Shown piece by piece: positions 6,419 to 16,175 of a stretch of 60,700 bases of DNA. Each line of letters begins with the position of its first letter. Position 1 is the first letter of the stretch. Both the position numbers and the translations under genes were made by a program. The stretch is from contig JAAELL010000207.1 of assembly GCA_024226735.1 (NCBI GenBank), forward strand, positions 1 through 60,700, read 5' to 3'. This DNA comes from a bacterium (GTDB lineage: Bacteria > Planctomycetota > UBA1135 > GCA-002686595). The notes under the pieces were generated by a model, which was not told the DNA's origin, did no database searches, and saw nothing but the letters and a program-made list of their open reading frames with translations.

Positions 6419-9400
6419 ATGAGACTTCTCGCACGCACAGCTATCCTGCTCGCCTCCCTCACCGCTCAAGCGCTCGCACAGGACATTCCCGTGGGCTACA
6501 CCGCGATCCGAGACCGAGCCGAGAAGCTCCACCAGGAAGGCTCGTACGAACTCGCACGCAAGCTGTACGCGGAGGCGGCCGCGCTGGAGCTTCCCGCGGA
6601 CGACGCGCGCTGGGTCGCGTTCCGACTCGCCGACTGCGGCTGGCGTTCGGCCGTCGCATCGCGCGACCCTGACACCTCGCGCCTCGATGGCGCGCGCGAG
6701 AAGCTGGAGGAGATGTACAACGCGGTGGGGCGGCCCGAGGAGCGCGACCGCGTCTGGGCCGAGATCGCCGAGTCGCTGGGGGACCTGCACTGGACGCGCG
6801 AGCGCAACTGGAACATGAACGGCGCGCTCGGGTACTACCGTCCCGCGCTCGAGTGGTGGGCCGTCTCGCGCGACCTGGAGCTCGCGCGAACGCGCTGGCT
6901 CGACATGGTGTGGCGCCTCGCCGAGCCCGGGTGGTACGGCGGTGAGGACTACGGGCACTACGGGAACTGGGTGCCGCTGGATCTGCTCGAGGACGCCCTG
7001 AGCCTCGCCCGCGAGGAGAGCGAGAGCTCGCGCGCGCACTACCTGCTCGCGCGCAGCATGTCGCGCCAGTCTCAGGGCAAATGGTGGGACGAGCGCGCCG
7101 CCGCGCACTACGACGCGGTGCTCGAGCTCGGAGCCAAGCACGACTGGTACGACGACGCGCTGCACCACTACGCCGAGTGGCTGTCGAACACGGGGCGCTG
7201 GCGGCGCGACGGCCAAGGCAACCTGGCGCGCGTCGCGGACCTGCCGGGCGCGCTCGTGCTCTACCGCCGCATCGTCGGCGAGTACCGCGAGGGCGACTCG
7301 CGCTGGCGCAACCACGCCAAGGGGCGCATCGAGTTCATCACGGCGCGCGAAGTCGGTGTCGCGGTGCAGCAGAGCTTCCTGCCCGAGTCCAAGGTCGCCT
7401 ACGACTTGTGGTGGCGCAACGTCTCGCGCGTCGACCTCGCACTCTATCGCGTCGACTTGGCGCGCACCGTGCAGCTCGCCGACCCGATCGAGCGCGCGTA
7501 CGCGTGGCTGCACAAGCTGGAGCTGGACGGGATCGAGCCCCTGCGGCGCTGGTCGCACACCAAGGACGATCTTGGCGACCACCAGACCCAGCGCGCGCGG
7601 CTCGAGCTGGACGACGTGCCGGGGATCGGTGCGTACGTGCTGACCGCCGAGGCGGGTGGCAAGGGGGCGCGCGAGATCATCCTGATCTCCGACGCGAGCC
7701 TCGTTGCGAAGACGTCCGCCGATCAGATGCTCGTCTGGGCGACCGGTGCCGAGCGCGGCGCGCCGATCGCCGGCGCGCGTGGTCGCGTGTGGACGCGGTC
7801 GATGGATTCGAGCGGAAACTGGAGCTGGTCGAGCTCCGAGTTCACGACCGGCGACGACGGCACCGCGCGCGTCGCGACCGGCATCGCCCGGCGCGGCGAG
7901 CACTTCGCCTGCATCGAGAAAGACGGCCATCAGGCGTACGTCACGGTCAACAGCCGCATGCCGAACAAGGCGGAGGGCTGGCGCATCTACGCGACGACCG
8001 ACCGACCCGCGTATCGGCCCGACCAGGACGTGCACTGGAAGGTGCTCGTGCGGCGCTTCGAGGAGCTGAGCTACACGACGCCGGCGGAGGAGAAGCTCCA
8101 GTACTTCATCCACGGTCCGCGCGGTGAGGACATCGAGCAGGGCGAGCTGGTGCTGAACGCATTCGGCAGCGCGTGGGGCGAGCTGCGCACGAAACCAGAG
8201 ATGATGCTCGGCGAGTACCGGGTCACGTTCCAGTCGGGCGGGGAGAACATCGGTCAGGCGACGCTCTTTCGGCTCGAGGAGTACAAGCTGCCCGAGTTCC
8301 AGGTCACCGTGCACGTTCCCGACGACGAGGCGGACCCGAAGCGCAAGCGTGTATTCGTGGTCGGCGACGAGATCGAGGCCGAGGTCCAGGCCGAGTACTA
8401 CTTCGGCGGCGCCGTCAGCGACGCCGAGGTCGAGGTCGTCGTGTACCAGGGAACGTGGTGGCGGCCGCATCCGGTCCCGCGGCGCTGGGGCTGGTTCGAG
8501 GACGCGCTGCGGCCGAACCAGGGCAGCTGGCGCGGGAACACGGGGCGCAACGAGGTCCTGCGCAAGAAGCTGCGCACGGACGCGGCCGGACGCGTGGCGA
8601 TCGCCTTCCCCTCCGCAGAGAACCAGGGCGAGCGCATCGAGTACACGATCGAGGCGCGCGTCGTCGATGCCTCGCGCCGCGAGGTGACGGGCACGGGACG
8701 CGTGCGCGTCACGCGCCAGTCCTACGACGTGCAGATCGAGCTCGAACATCGCCTGCACGCGCCGGGTAAGCCGCTGACCGCGCGCTTCCACGCGCGTGAC
8801 GCGAACGAGCACCCCGTCTCGACCGAAGGCGAAGCGCGCCTCCTGCGCGCGCGTTGGATCGATGTGTGGCGCGATCCGACCGGCAAGCTCGTCCAAGAGA
8901 AGGACCTGACCGATGCGCGCAGGCAGCACGTGCACTTCCCGCCCAGCGGTTGGCAGCAGATCCGGGCGGAGTACGCGTACGAGCTCGTCGACCGCTCCAA
9001 GCTGACGACCGACGGTGAGGGCGAGGTGACCTGGACGGTGACGCCGCCCGGCACGGGCGCCTACGTCGTGCGCTGGCACGCGGACGACCCGCGCGGTGGC
9101 GAGGTGACCGCGGAGCAGTGGGTGTGGGTCGTCTCGGACGAGACGCGCGAGCTCGACTACCACGGCTTGGCCGTGCAGATCATCCTCGACGACGAGGCGT
9201 TCGAGGAAGGTCGGCCCGGCAGCATGATGATCGTCACCGACACGGGCGGACGGCACGTTCTGTTGACCTTCGAGGTCGGTCGCGAGCTGCACCACCAGGT
9301 GCTCGATCTGTCCGGGACCGTGCGGTTGGTGACGTTCGACGTCCGCGAGGAGCACGTTCCGAACTTCTTCGTCAGCGCGACGATGATCGACGGCGGCGAG

Positions 9401-12346
9401 ATGCACAGCGACGCGCACGAGGTCATCGTTCCACCGGTCAAGCGCTTCCTCGACGTCACGGTCCAGACCGAGCGTGAGACCTACCTACCGGGCGAGGAAG
9501 CCCAGGTGGAGGTGCGCGTCACCGACTCGAACGGCGAGCCCGTCGCGGCCGAGGTCGCGCTCGCGGTCGCCGACGAAGCGGTTGTCGCGATCCAGCAGGA
9601 CTACGCGCCCGATCCGCGCGCGTTCTTCTTCGGCCACCCGCGGCGCAGCCGCGTGCAGACCTCGTCGACGATGCACGCCAAGGCGTACGTGCGCCTGGTC
9701 GAGAAGGGCGAGTCCCTGATCGATGAGCGCCAGGCGTCCCTGTGGGACGAGGACGACGGTCGCGACTTGGAGACCTTCACCATGGCGCCGGGCAGCGTCC
9801 CCCACGGCGGTGGGGTCGGCGGTGGCCCGCGGAGCGGGCACCTGCGCAGGGACAGTATGCGGAAGAGCGCGGGGCGCTCCGAGACGCGCGCGTTCGCTCC
9901 GGCCGGCGAGGCCATGCAACTGGCGCAGGGCGCGGATGCTCCCGCCGAGGGCGCCGGTGGCGCCGGCACCGAGAGCGTGGTCGTGCGCAGCGACTTCCGC
10001 GAGACCGCCCTGTGGCGGCCGGACTTGGTGACCGGCGACGACGGGCGCGGCACGTGCACGCTCGAGTGGCCGGACTCGACGACGAGCTGGCGCGCGACGG
10101 CGCGTGCCTCGAGCAGGGCGGCGCACTTCGGACAGGTCGTGCGCTCCGCGGCGCGGACCTCGATGCCGCTCGTCGTGCGGCTGCAGACGCCGCGCTTCTT
10201 CATCGCCGGCGACGAGGCGACGATCGCCGCACTCGTCGACAACAACACTGAGAGTGGGCTCGAGTTCGCGCCCGCTCTGATGGTCGAGGGGCTCGAGGTC
10301 CTCGGCTGGCTCGACGGCGATGAGCTGCGCCCCGGAAGACCGGTGCCGCGCACGATCGACGCTGGCGGGCAGGAACGCGTCGAGTGGCGCGTGCGGGCGC
10401 GGGAGGTCGGCGAGGCGCAGCTCGTCGCGCAGGTCCTGTCCGGGGAGCTCACCGATGCGATGGAGCGCAAGCTCCCGGTGCACGAGTACGGCCTCGAGGT
10501 CTTCTCGTCCGACGCCGGCAAGCTCACCGCGGCGAAGCTCGAACACGTCTTCGATCTGCCCGCCGAGCGCCGGCCCGGCTCGACCCGGATGACGGTCTCG
10601 GTCACCCCGTCGATCGCGACGACGATGCTCGACGCGCTGCCCTACCTCGTACGCTACCCGTACGGCTGCACGGAGCAGACGCTCTCGCGCTTCGTGCCCG
10701 CGGTCGTCGTGCAGAAGACGCTGCAGGATCTCGGCGTGTCCAAGGAGCTCGTCGCGAGCGCCGCGTTTGGCGGCATCGAGGCGGCGTTCACGGACAAGAC
10801 CCAGCCGCAGGGCAAGGAGGCCTACGAGGAGCTCGAGCGGGTGATCGCGGACGGCCTCGCACGGATCGAGGGCGCACAGCGTTCCGACGGATCGTGGGGC
10901 TGGTGGCCCGGCGGCTCGGCGGACCCGTACATGAGCGCGTACGCGGTGTGGGCGCTGACGCTCGCCAAGGAAGCGGGCGTCGACGTATCGGACGCGATGA
11001 TCCGACGCGGAGCCGCATGGGTCGAGGAGCACATCGTCGAGGCCGAGACGCGGCCGGACCTGGCGGCCTGGATGATGCACGCGGTCGCGGCCCGACTCGC
11101 GAGCCTCGGGCGCCAGAGCGAGCACAACCGCTTCATGGTCGCCGGGCGCGACACGCTGTGGCGCCAGCGCGACGAGCTGAACGCCTACTCGCGCGCGCTC
11201 TTCGCTCTCGCCTGCCACGACATGGGGTGGGACGATCAGGCGCTGACGCTGGCACGCAACATCGCCAATGGCGTGCAGGTCGACGCCGACCCCGGATCGA
11301 GCGGCCTGTCCGGCGCGGATGGCGGGCAGCGTGCGCGCACAGCGCATTGGGGCGACGAGGGCGTCGTCTGGCGCTGGTCGAGCGGCGGCGTCGAGGCGAC
11401 GGCATTCTGTCTTCAGGCGCTGATGCAGATCGACCCGGACAACGCGCTCGTCGCGCCGGCGATGACGTGGCTCGTCCAGAACCGGCGCGGTGCGCAGTGG
11501 AAGAGCACGAAGGACACCTCGATCGTCGTCCTCGCCCTCGCCGACTACCTGCGCGCCAGCGGTGAGCTCTCGGGGACCGCCGGCTACCGGCTGACGGTCA
11601 ACGGCGAGGAGCTGGCGAGCGTCCAGCTGACTGGCGAGGAGATGCTCGACGCACCGTCGACGTTCGTCGTCGAGGCGCCGCGCGACGGCGCGAACACGAT
11701 CGTGCTCGAGCGCACGTCGGGCGACGGGCCGCTGTACTGGACCGTCGGCGCGTCGTTCTTCAGCGTCGAGGACCCGATACCCGCGCGGGCCGCGGACCTC
11801 TTCGTGCGCCGCGACGTCTTCCGCCTCGTCGAGCGCCCGACGCTCCTGCGCGGTTCCGTGTTCGACCGGGTGCGGCTCGAGGGTGGTGACGAGGTCGTGA
11901 GTGGCGATCGGCTGGAGGTCGTCCTGACGGTCGAGGCCAAGAACCACCTGGAGTACCTCGTCTTCGAGGACCACAAGGCGGCCGGGCTCGAAGCGACCGA
12001 GCTCAAGAGCGGCGGACCGTTCTACGCGACCGAGCTACGCGCGGACGAAGTCACGCACCGCTTTGGCGCGAAGGACGGCGACCTCGGCGGGGCGCAGCTC
12101 GGCGATCGGGCGTCGCATTCGACGCAGGGGATCACGGGCCGCACGCGCTGGGTGCACCGCGAGCTGCGCGACGAGAAGGTCGCGCTCTTCGTCGACCGCA
12201 TGCCAGAGGGCGTGTGGGAGATGCGCTACACGCTGCGCGCGGAGACACCCGGCATCTTCCGTGCGCTGCCAACTGCAGGTCAGGCGATGTACGTACCCGA
12301 GATCCGTGGAAACTCCACCGGACTGCGCGTGCGCGTCTTGCCCTGA
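6419..12346 (+). CDS. alpha-2-macroglobulin family protein with thioester motif
   Basis: A 1975-aa exported protein (signal peptide ending ALAQ at about 21), far larger than most genes here. In order: TPR-like helical repeats (about 25-300); MG/MG2 domains with the family motif ATTDRPAYRPDQDVHWKVLV; a Gly/Ser-rich stretch around 1124-1190 that may be the bait region; the A2M segment LWRPDLVTGDDG; the thioester site YPYGCTEQ with Cys1417 and Gln1420; the thioester-containing helical domain with GSWGWWPGG; and a C-terminal receptor-like domain. Known bacterial A2Ms trap proteases or act in envelope integrity. No pbpC lies next to it, unlike the enterobacterial pair, and it lacks a lipobox. An 11-bp hairpin follows the stop. 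Confidence 0.9.
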   Translation: MRLLARTAILLASLTAQALAQDIPVGYTAIRDRAEKLHQEGSYELARKLYAEAAALELPADDARWVAFRLADCGWRSAVASRDPDTSRLDGAREKLEEMYNAVGRPEERDRVWAEIAESLGDLHWTRERNWNMNGALGYYRPALEWWAVSRDLELARTRWLDMVWRLAEPGWYGGEDYGHYGNWVPLDLLEDALSLAREESESSRAHYLLARSMSRQSQGKWWDERAAAHYDAVLELGAKHDWYDDALHHYAEWLSNTGRWRRDGQGNLARVADLPGALVLYRRIVGEYREGDSRWRNHAKGRIEFITAREVGVAVQQSFLPESKVAYDLWWRNVSRVDLALYRVDLARTVQLADPIERAYAWLHKLELDGIEPLRRWSHTKDDLGDHQTQRARLELDDVPGIGAYVLTAEAGGKGAREIILISDASLVAKTSADQMLVWATGAERGAPIAGARGRVWTRSMDSSGNWSWSSSEFTTGDDGTARVATGIARRGEHFACIEKDGHQAYVTVNSRMPNKAEGWRIYATTDRPAYRPDQDVHWKVLVRRFEELSYTTPAEEKLQYFIHGPRGEDIEQGELVLNAFGSAWGELRTKPEMMLGEYRVTFQSGGENIGQATLFRLEEYKLPEFQVTVHVPDDEADPKRKRVFVVGDEIEAEVQAEYYFGGAVSDAEVEVVVYQGTWWRPHPVPRRWGWFEDALRPNQGSWRGNTGRNEVLRKKLRTDAAGRVAIAFPSAENQGERIEYTIEARVVDASRREVTGTGRVRVTRQSYDVQIELEHRLHAPGKPLTARFHARDANEHPVSTEGEARLLRARWIDVWRDPTGKLVQEKDLTDARRQHVHFPPSGWQQIRAEYAYELVDRSKLTTDGEGEVTWTVTPPGTGAYVVRWHADDPRGGEVTAEQWVWVVSDETRELDYHGLAVQIILDDEAFEEGRPGSMMIVTDTGGRHVLLTFEVGRELHHQVLDLSGTVRLVTFDVREEHVPNFFVSATMIDGGEMHSDAHEVIVPPVKRFLDVTVQTERETYLPGEEAQVEVRVTDSNGEPVAAEVALAVADEAVVAIQQDYAPDPRAFFFGHPRRSRVQTSSTMHAKAYVRLVEKGESLIDERQASLWDEDDGRDLETFTMAPGSVPHGGGVGGGPRSGHLRRDSMRKSAGRSETRAFAPAGEAMQLAQGADAPAEGAGGAGTESVVVRSDFRETALWRPDLVTGDDGRGTCTLEWPDSTTSWRATARASSRAAHFGQVVRSAARTSMPLVVRLQTPRFFIAGDEATIAALVDNNTESGLEFAPALMVEGLEVLGWLDGDELRPGRPVPRTIDAGGQERVEWRVRAREVGEAQLVAQVLSGELTDAMERKLPVHEYGLEVFSSDAGKLTAAKLEHVFDLPAERRPGSTRMTVSVTPSIATTMLDALPYLVRYPYGCTEQTLSRFVPAVVVQKTLQDLGVSKELVASAAFGGIEAAFTDKTQPQGKEAYEELERVIADGLARIEGAQRSDGSWGWWPGGSADPYMSAYAVWALTLAKEAGVDVSDAMIRRGAAWVEEHIVEAETRPDLAAWMMHAVAARLASLGRQSEHNRFMVAGRDTLWRQRDELNAYSRALFALACHDMGWDDQALTLARNIANGVQVDADPGSSGLSGADGGQRARTAHWGDEGVVWRWSSGGVEATAFCLQALMQIDPDNALVAPAMTWLVQNRRGAQWKSTKDTSIVVLALADYLRASGELSGTAGYRLTVNGEELASVQLTGEEMLDAPSTFVVEAPRDGANTIVLERTSGDGPLYWTVGASFFSVEDPIPARAADLFVRRDVFRLVERPTLLRGSVFDRVRLEGGDEVVSGDRLEVVLTVEAKNHLEYLVFEDHKAAGLEATELKSGGPFYATELRADEVTHRFGAKDGDLGGAQLGDRASHSTQGITGRTRWVHRELRDEKVALFVDRMPEGVWEMRYTLRAETPGIFRALPTAGQAMYVPEIRGNSTGLRVRVLP

Positions 12347-12355
12347 TCGGATCTG

Positions 12356-12380
12356 GCGCGCGGAGCAGGGCTCCGCGCGC
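12356..12380 (+). terminator. strong GC hairpin after the A2M gene
   Basis: A perfect 11-bp stem, 12356-12366 pairing with 12370-12380 (GCGCGCGGAGC / GCTCCGCGCGC), with a 3-nt AGG loop. It starts 9 nt after the A2M stop and ends 22 nt before the TIR-like gene's ATG. There is no U-tract, so it may pause or attenuate transcription rather than terminate it. It may separate expression of the two same-strand genes. Confidence 0.5.
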
Positions 12381-12402
12381 GGGCTCCCGTAGGCTTGGGT
12401 GC

Positions 12403-14502
12403 ATGACCGAGCTCGTGCGCCAGCGACGGGAAAACGTGCTCACCATGCTCGACACGATCGTGCGCCATCTGCGCACGTTCGCGGATGGGTTCCAGCCCAA
12501 GGTCGACGACGAGATCCCGAGCCTGCTGCTCGACGATTCAGGGTCCGAGTACTGGCGTGTGGCGCGCCAGATCTTGGATCGCCACCTCGCGCGCTGGCCG
12601 CGCGAAGTCCTCTCCGCCTGCATGGGGTGCAGCGTGCTGATCGCCGATGCCGCGGCGCGGGGGAGTGAGCTCGAACCGGGCCTCTCGGCGGAGCTCCTCA
12701 AGCGCCGCCCGCCCGGCTTGTCGGCCGTCGAGGCCGGCCACTATCGCTCGCGCTCGCCGCGCGGTGCGGAGCTCGATGCGATCGCGCGCGCGAAGCGCAG
12801 GTTCCTCGAGCGCCACACCGGCCGCTACGTGCCGTACGAGAACCTGATCTACACGTTCTTCGGTCCGGCGGCGCTCGACTACCTCGCGCTCGCGAGCCGT
12901 GAGGGCCTCGCCAAGATCCAGCCGCACGAGGTGTCGCGGGAGGAGTGGCGCAACCTCGACCGCATCGACGCGCAGGTTCGCCTCGACCTCGAGCTGTCCG
13001 CCCTCGCCGCGTCGGACGGCGAGGCGGCGAAGGACGCGGTCGCGGCCGCGTGGGGCGCTGCGGCGGTCCTCGCGCACCTGAGCCCGAGCGTCTTTCTGGC
13101 CGAGACCGGGCCGTACGTCAGCTCGGCCCGCGAGGCGGGCCTGACGGTCTCCTACGGGCGTGACGCGCGCGTGCTCCTCGCGCCCGTGCCGCGGTCGGTC
13201 GTGGATGCCGCCGATTTCGTGCGGAACGCGATCGCCGACGACGTGCTCGACGCCGTCGATCTCATGTGGATGGCGCACGCCCTGGTCGAGGTCGATCACG
13301 TCGCCGTGCCGCATGGCCGCGAGGAGCCGGCACAGAGCGAGCGCCATCGCGTCTTCCTCAGCCACCGCGGCGTCGACGCGAAGGCAGCGCTGGTGGGGCG
13401 CATTATCGACCACGACGCCGCGGACCGCCCCTTCCTCGACTGCCTGAACATCTCGGCCGGCTGCGTCAACCGGCTGTTCGTGTACCGCTCCCTCGCTCGC
13501 TCGCGGGAGGTCTGCCTCATCCGCACCGAGCGCTTCGACGGCTCGTCCTGGTGCCTGAGGGAGCAGGCCTTCGCGCGCCGCCTCGACGCGCTCGGACGAC
13601 TGCGCTGCCGCGAGTTCGCGAGCGTCGAGGCCGCCTGGCGGTTCGTCTCCGAGTCAGCCGCCCGCCCAGGGGAGCCCGCTGCCCTGGAACCGCAGTCGAT
13701 CCCCGCCGGGGATGGCCCTTACACGCGCATCGAAGCTGATCACGTGCTCGGTGAGCGGGCGGTCCATGGGGACTCGCTCAGCGCGCACGGGACGTTCCTC
13801 GAACAGCTGGATCGGTGCCGGGCGCGGGTCGCGGCCGCGCGCCGTGAGCGCGGGGGCATGGCGTTCGAAGCGGGTGGCGCAGCCGAGGTCGCGGCGGCCG
13901 GGCGCGATCTGCACCGGGCCGCGCTGGCCACGGCCGTGCGTGCGGCGGGCGACCCCGACCCGGAGCGGCTGGCCGGCGTCGATCTCGTTCCGCGCGAGGT
14001 GCTGGTCGTGTTCGCACAGGCCCTCTTCGGGTGGGCGTCGACGGGCACGGAGACCTCGAACAAGCTCGAGGCGCGTGGGGCCGCCGACGACGTCGGCGAG
14101 CTCGCCTCCGCGTTCGTGGACCTCGCCGCGCGAGCGCACGGCGCCCACGCCGAGCCGTGGCTCGGCTACGTGAGCGCCATGGCGATCGGGCTGGCGCTCC
14201 AGTTCGACCGCAGAAGGACGAACCCACTGCCCGCTCGAGTCGGTCGCGAGCTGTGCACGGGAGCTGGCGTCGTCCGCGGGCGGCACATCCTGTTCGATGT
14301 CCGCGCGGGCGGCGCGGTCGCCGACTTCAAGCTCGGCCTCGCGGCGCTCTTGATTCGCTCCGGCGTGGGGTCGATCGCGATCGTCCAGGACGCGTCCGCG
14401 CCCGTTCACGAGGCGTCGGTCGACGGCTTCGAGCTGAGCGTCCTGCCGTGCGTGACGGTCTACCCGGGAACCGCCGACCTGCTCGGCGTCGGACCCGCGT
14501 GA
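12403..14502 (+). CDS. large protein with an internal TIR-like domain
   Basis: 699 aa from the ATG at 12403; the frame is open further upstream but that part overlaps the A2M gene. Residues 1-310 are helical and unrecognised. A TIR-like domain follows at about 315-420: RVFLSHRGVDAK (strand A and box 1, V317), then FLDCLNISAGCVNR and EVCLIRTERFDGSSWCLREQ. The SSWCLREQ helix matches the 'S-x-WCL-x-E' helix of plant and bacterial TIR domains, placing Glu387 at the NADase catalytic position. Residues 420-699 are also unrecognised; the end (HILFDVRAGGAVADFKLGLA) alternates strands and helices. There is no signal peptide or membrane segment, so it is cytoplasmic. It may be an NAD-consuming immune effector or a signalling protein. 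No known defence partner is adjacent. Confidence 0.65.
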   Translation: MTELVRQRRENVLTMLDTIVRHLRTFADGFQPKVDDEIPSLLLDDSGSEYWRVARQILDRHLARWPREVLSACMGCSVLIADAAARGSELEPGLSAELLKRRPPGLSAVEAGHYRSRSPRGAELDAIARAKRRFLERHTGRYVPYENLIYTFFGPAALDYLALASREGLAKIQPHEVSREEWRNLDRIDAQVRLDLELSALAASDGEAAKDAVAAAWGAAAVLAHLSPSVFLAETGPYVSSAREAGLTVSYGRDARVLLAPVPRSVVDAADFVRNAIADDVLDAVDLMWMAHALVEVDHVAVPHGREEPAQSERHRVFLSHRGVDAKAALVGRIIDHDAADRPFLDCLNISAGCVNRLFVYRSLARSREVCLIRTERFDGSSWCLREQAFARRLDALGRLRCREFASVEAAWRFVSESAARPGEPAALEPQSIPAGDGPYTRIEADHVLGERAVHGDSLSAHGTFLEQLDRCRARVAAARRERGGMAFEAGGAAEVAAAGRDLHRAALATAVRAAGDPDPERLAGVDLVPREVLVVFAQALFGWASTGTETSNKLEARGAADDVGELASAFVDLAARAHGAHAEPWLGYVSAMAIGLALQFDRRRTNPLPARVGRELCTGAGVVRGRHILFDVRAGGAVADFKLGLAALLIRSGVGSIAIVQDASAPVHEASVDGFELSVLPCVTVYPGTADLLGVGPA

Positions 14503-14538
14503 CGGGGTTGGTTGCTCTCGCCGCCGCCCGGCGGCCGA

Positions 14539-16005
14539 TCAGGGCGTGAACGTGATCTGCACGACGTTGGTGAAGTTCGTGTTCCCGGCGATGTCGCGGT
14601 GCCACGCCTGCCAGTTCCACGTGTCGCCAGCGACGATCGCCTCGCCCGGTAGGGGACTGGTCGGCACGGGACGACTGCCGACCTGTAGGCCGCCGATCGG
14701 GGTATAGCTGCCGGCGCCGGCGCCGAAGAAGATGTCCCCCGGCATGCTGTACCGGCCCTGGGAGCCGAGCACGCAGATGTTGCCCTGGCTGCCGCCGGGA
14801 CCGATGACGAAGCCGAGCGTGCGCGAGGCGAAGAAGATGCCCGCCTGCCCGGCCGGCACGTTGACGGCGTAGAGGCGCACGTTCGCGGCCCCTGCGCTGG
14901 TGCTGCCGGCGGCGAAGATCAATGCGCCGACTCCGGTCGAGTTGGGGACCGGGTTCGAGCACAGGCTCGGGTCGGTGCCGATGCCGGTGCCGCCGCAGAC
15001 GACGAAGTTGTCCGCGCTGAAGCCCTCGCCGGTCGTGCCGGGGATCAGCGTCGAGGAGCGCAGGCGCACCGCGTCGAAGGCGACGCCGTTGCCGTAGCCG
15101 ACGAACTGGTCGACGTTGTCGGTCGCCACGGCGCAGACGAAGAGCGGCTGCCCGCTCGCTTCGATGTACAGCTCGACGGTCTCTTGGCCGAGCGCAGCGG
15201 AGAGGTCACATCCGAAGCCGGTCACGAACTGGCCGCCGAACGTGATCAGGATCTCGGTCTCGGAATCGGAGTTCGTGTAGCACGACGCGTGGGCCGTTCC
15301 GTTGGAATCGGTGAAGTCGAAGGGCGGCACGTCGACGAACTCGCGGAACCCGATCGAGTTGACGGCGCGCAGGTTCATGTTCGCGCCCAGCTCCAGCCCG
15401 AGCGGGTTGGCGAACGTCGTGTCGGAGCCGAACTCCTCGAAGTCGGTGGAGTCCGTGATCGGCCCGCAGCTCGCGATGAAGGCGGCGCGGTTCGAGAAGC
15501 AGCTCGCTCCGCCCGGCGGCGGCGGCTGCATCGGCGGCTGCTCGGAGATGGTGATCGTCCCCGTTCCTCCCGGGGCGCCGGGGAAGTTGCCGACCTGGAT
15601 GACGTACGACTGCCCGGCGTTCACGTTGAACTGCAGGGACGAGTAAAAGTTGCATGTGTCGTCGTTGCACGCCAGCGACGTGCCGTCCGCGGGGCACCCG
15701 CCGGAGGGCCAGGCGGCCATCTTGGTGTCGAGGTTGGTCCCGCTGCTGGCGCAGGTGTCGATCGTTGCCAGAGCGGTCGAGGTGGCCGTGTAGGTGAACC
15801 AGATGTCGTTGTCGATCGCGCTGTCGCCGAACTTGTAGCAGGTATCCTCGTTCTGACCCTGGGGCCCCGTGGTCGCGCCCCCGTTGTTGAACGCGTAGAC
15901 CCCCGGGCCGACGTTGTCGATGCCCGCGCTCGCGCAGTTGTTCCGGTTGGAAACCTGGGCCGCCGCGGGCGCGGCGAGCAGCAGGAGCAGGGTCAACTTC
16001 CACAT
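14539..16005 (-). CDS. secreted protein with PPC-like and shared C-terminal domains
   Basis: 488 aa with a signal peptide MWKLTLLLLLAAPAAAQ. Residues about 18-150 form a bacterial pre-peptidase C-like beta-sandwich module: DIWFTYTATSTALATIDTC, then DTKMAAW, LACNDDTC and SYVIQVG. A middle domain around 170-340 is beta-rich and resembles choice-of-anchor/PEP-CTERM-type ectodomains. The last 130 residues are the domain shared with two other proteins here: NPVPNSTG, FFASRTLGFV, ICVLGSQGRY and WNWQAWHRDI followed by NFTNV. It is convergent with the TIR-like gene, 36 nt apart. Role unknown; likely an extracellular or cell-surface protein. Confidence 0.75.
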   Translation of the reverse strand: MWKLTLLLLLAAPAAAQVSNRNNCASAGIDNVGPGVYAFNNGGATTGPQGQNEDTCYKFGDSAIDNDIWFTYTATSTALATIDTCASSGTNLDTKMAAWPSGGCPADGTSLACNDDTCNFYSSLQFNVNAGQSYVIQVGNFPGAPGGTGTITISEQPPMQPPPPGGASCFSNRAAFIASCGPITDSTDFEEFGSDTTFANPLGLELGANMNLRAVNSIGFREFVDVPPFDFTDSNGTAHASCYTNSDSETEILITFGGQFVTGFGCDLSAALGQETVELYIEASGQPLFVCAVATDNVDQFVGYGNGVAFDAVRLRSSTLIPGTTGEGFSADNFVVCGGTGIGTDPSLCSNPVPNSTGVGALIFAAGSTSAGAANVRLYAVNVPAGQAGIFFASRTLGFVIGPGGSQGNICVLGSQGRYSMPGDIFFGAGAGSYTPIGGLQVGSRPVPTSPLPGEAIVAGDTWNWQAWHRDIAGNTNFTNVVQITFTP

Positions 16006-16075
16006 GATGGTGTCTCTTTGCCGGCGATCGGCGAAAGCGTGTCGGCTAGCTTCAATCTATCTGATGGCGCAAGAG

Positions 16076-16107
16076 AAGGGGCGGAGCCGTGTGTGGCCCC
16101 GCCCCTT
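16076..16107 (-). terminator. hairpin downstream of the two-repeat secreted protein gene
   Basis: A 9-bp perfect stem, AAGGGGCGG (16076-16084) with CCGCCCCTT (16099-16107), lies about 70 nt past the stop of the minus-strand gene at 16176 and upstream of the next minus-strand gene (start 16005). The stem is strong but has no U-tract, so this is a possible terminator only. Confidence 0.45.
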
Positions 16108-16175
16108 CCGCATTCAGCTCGCTCGGGAGCCCACGAGTCCCGCCGGGAGGCGGGGAGCGGGCGCCCTCACATCAA

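Noticed and set aside
6218..9418. 1066-codon minus-strand open frame opposite the A2M gene
   Set aside because: Antisense shadow of a GC-rich gene; low-complexity composition (Arg/Ala/Val/His) and no domain, while the plus strand encodes a clear A2M.
9485..11974. 829-codon minus-strand open frame opposite the A2M gene
   Set aside because: Same reason: shadow of the A2M thioester region, with no recognisable protein.
12403..14502. Two-gene defence system formed by the A2M and TIR-like genes
   Set aside because: The A2M is exported and the TIR-like protein cytosolic; a strong hairpin separates them and no known system pairs these families.
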